IMG/VR virus record: IMGVR_UViG_3300020419_000006
Span: 62,001 to 126,000 of that record
Direction: 5' to 3' (one strand)
Length of the DNA stretch: 64,000 bases
Source: a virus
The position numbers and the translations under genes were made by a program. Below are positions 63,654-64,000 of the stretch, piece by piece. The notes below the pieces were generated by a model. The model saw only the letters and a list, made by a program, of their open reading frames with translations, ran no database searches and was not told the DNA's origin. How positions within the stretch are numbered: the first letter of the stretch is position 1; the number at the start of each line of letters is the position of its first letter.

Positions 63654-64000
63654 GCACATGTTATTTCACATTTGGTAGGTTCAATCCACCCACCATAGGA
63701 CACGAAAAACTTATCAAGGCAGTGGAGAAAGAAGCGGGTTCTAGTGACTGGTTGATCTTTCCATCACAGACACACAAAAAACCAGATAATCCATTGCCAT
63801 ATGAGTATAAGGTTTCCGTAATGCAGAAGATGTTTCCGTTTGCTGCAGATCATATTGATGAAAAGGCATGTTGCAATACTATTATTAAAGTTGCACAGCA
63901 TTTAATGATGAAAGACTATAGTGACCTCATAATGGTGGTGGGTTCTGATAGGGTAACTGACTTTGATAAGATACTACAGAAATATAATAGGGTAGACTTC
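63650..64000 (+). CDS. Cytidylyltransferase/NMNAT-like nucleotidyltransferase, 3' end cut by window
   Basis: 117 residues are visible and the frame runs on past the window. The start STCYFTFGRFNPPTIGHEKL has the GRFNPxTxGH signature of HIGH-type nucleotidyltransferases such as NMN adenylyltransferase, with IMVVGSDRVTDF as a further conserved strand. It would transfer AMP or CMP to a small substrate. Coupled (ATGA) to the KxDG gene. Confidence 0.78.
   Translation, partial: MSTCYFTFGRFNPPTIGHEKLIKAVEKEAGSSDWLIFPSQTHKKPDNPLPYEYKVSVMQKMFPFAADHIDEKACCNTIIKVAQHLMMKDYSDLIMVVGSDRVTDFDKILQKYNRVDF

Overview
The window is a 64-kb, gene-dense stretch of a T4-like myovirus, read entirely on the + strand. 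Most gene junctions overlap as ATGA, TAATG or GTGA. The structural and replication core of T4 is present in recognisable order. MazG, Hsp20, a cobS-like AAA+ gene, a DUF3110 protein (a family I associate with cyanobacteria) and many 2OG-Fe(II) oxygenases point to a marine cyanophage. The host is an inference; no photosynthesis gene lies in this window.

Layout. 1-9252: tail-fibre and adhesin genes, the first one cut by the window start. 9252-14161: small and unknown proteins, an unusual U32-like/methyltransferase fusion, a 25-residue membrane micro-ORF and a 2OG oxygenase. 14256-19757: an 1833-residue subtilisin-like protease flanked by two cupredoxin domains and followed by Ig-like repeats. 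19759-34051: the morphogenesis block gp13, gp14, gp15, gp16, gp17, gp18, gp19, gp20, gp21, gp22, gp23. 34052-34424: two terminators around a 54-residue four-cysteine ORF. 34425-43202: cupin, gp3, uvsY, uvsW, an Sm-like protein, gp55 (late sigma), a 2OG oxygenase, a class III aminotransferase, gp47, a DUF3110 protein and gp46. 43204-48168: unknown genes, an oxygenase, an Arg-rich small ORF, a CobT/CobS-like pair and DUF3310. 48165-59845: gp45, gp44, Dam, gp62, regA, hsp20, three Sm-like paralogues, gp43, uvsX, two oxygenases and gp41. 59872-64000: mazG, an oxygenase, a 511-residue unknown, a KxDG (ligase-like) protein and a nucleotidyltransferase cut by the window end.

Regulation visible in sequence. 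CTAAATA/TATAAATA motifs, matching the gp55-type late promoter, precede the coiled-coil gene at 13642, the protease, gp18, gp20, the gp21 region, gp22 and gp3. Sigma70-like promoters precede gp55 and the Sm-like gene before gp43; the second is a perfect TTGACA-17-TATAAT. Intrinsic terminators follow gp23, the 54-residue ORF, the Arg-rich ORF, the CobT-like gene and hsp20. Several overlap promoter elements.

How it fits together: gp55, gp45, gp44 and gp62 serve late transcription and the replisome. gp43, gp41, uvsX, uvsY, uvsW, gp46 and gp47 drive replication and recombination. The gp13-gp23 block builds head, neck and tail. The accessory genes (oxygenases, aminotransferase, U32-methyltransferase, CobST pair, KxDG/nucleotidyltransferase module) are the least explained part. 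I recognised no tRNA, integrase, insertion sequence or CRISPR array.
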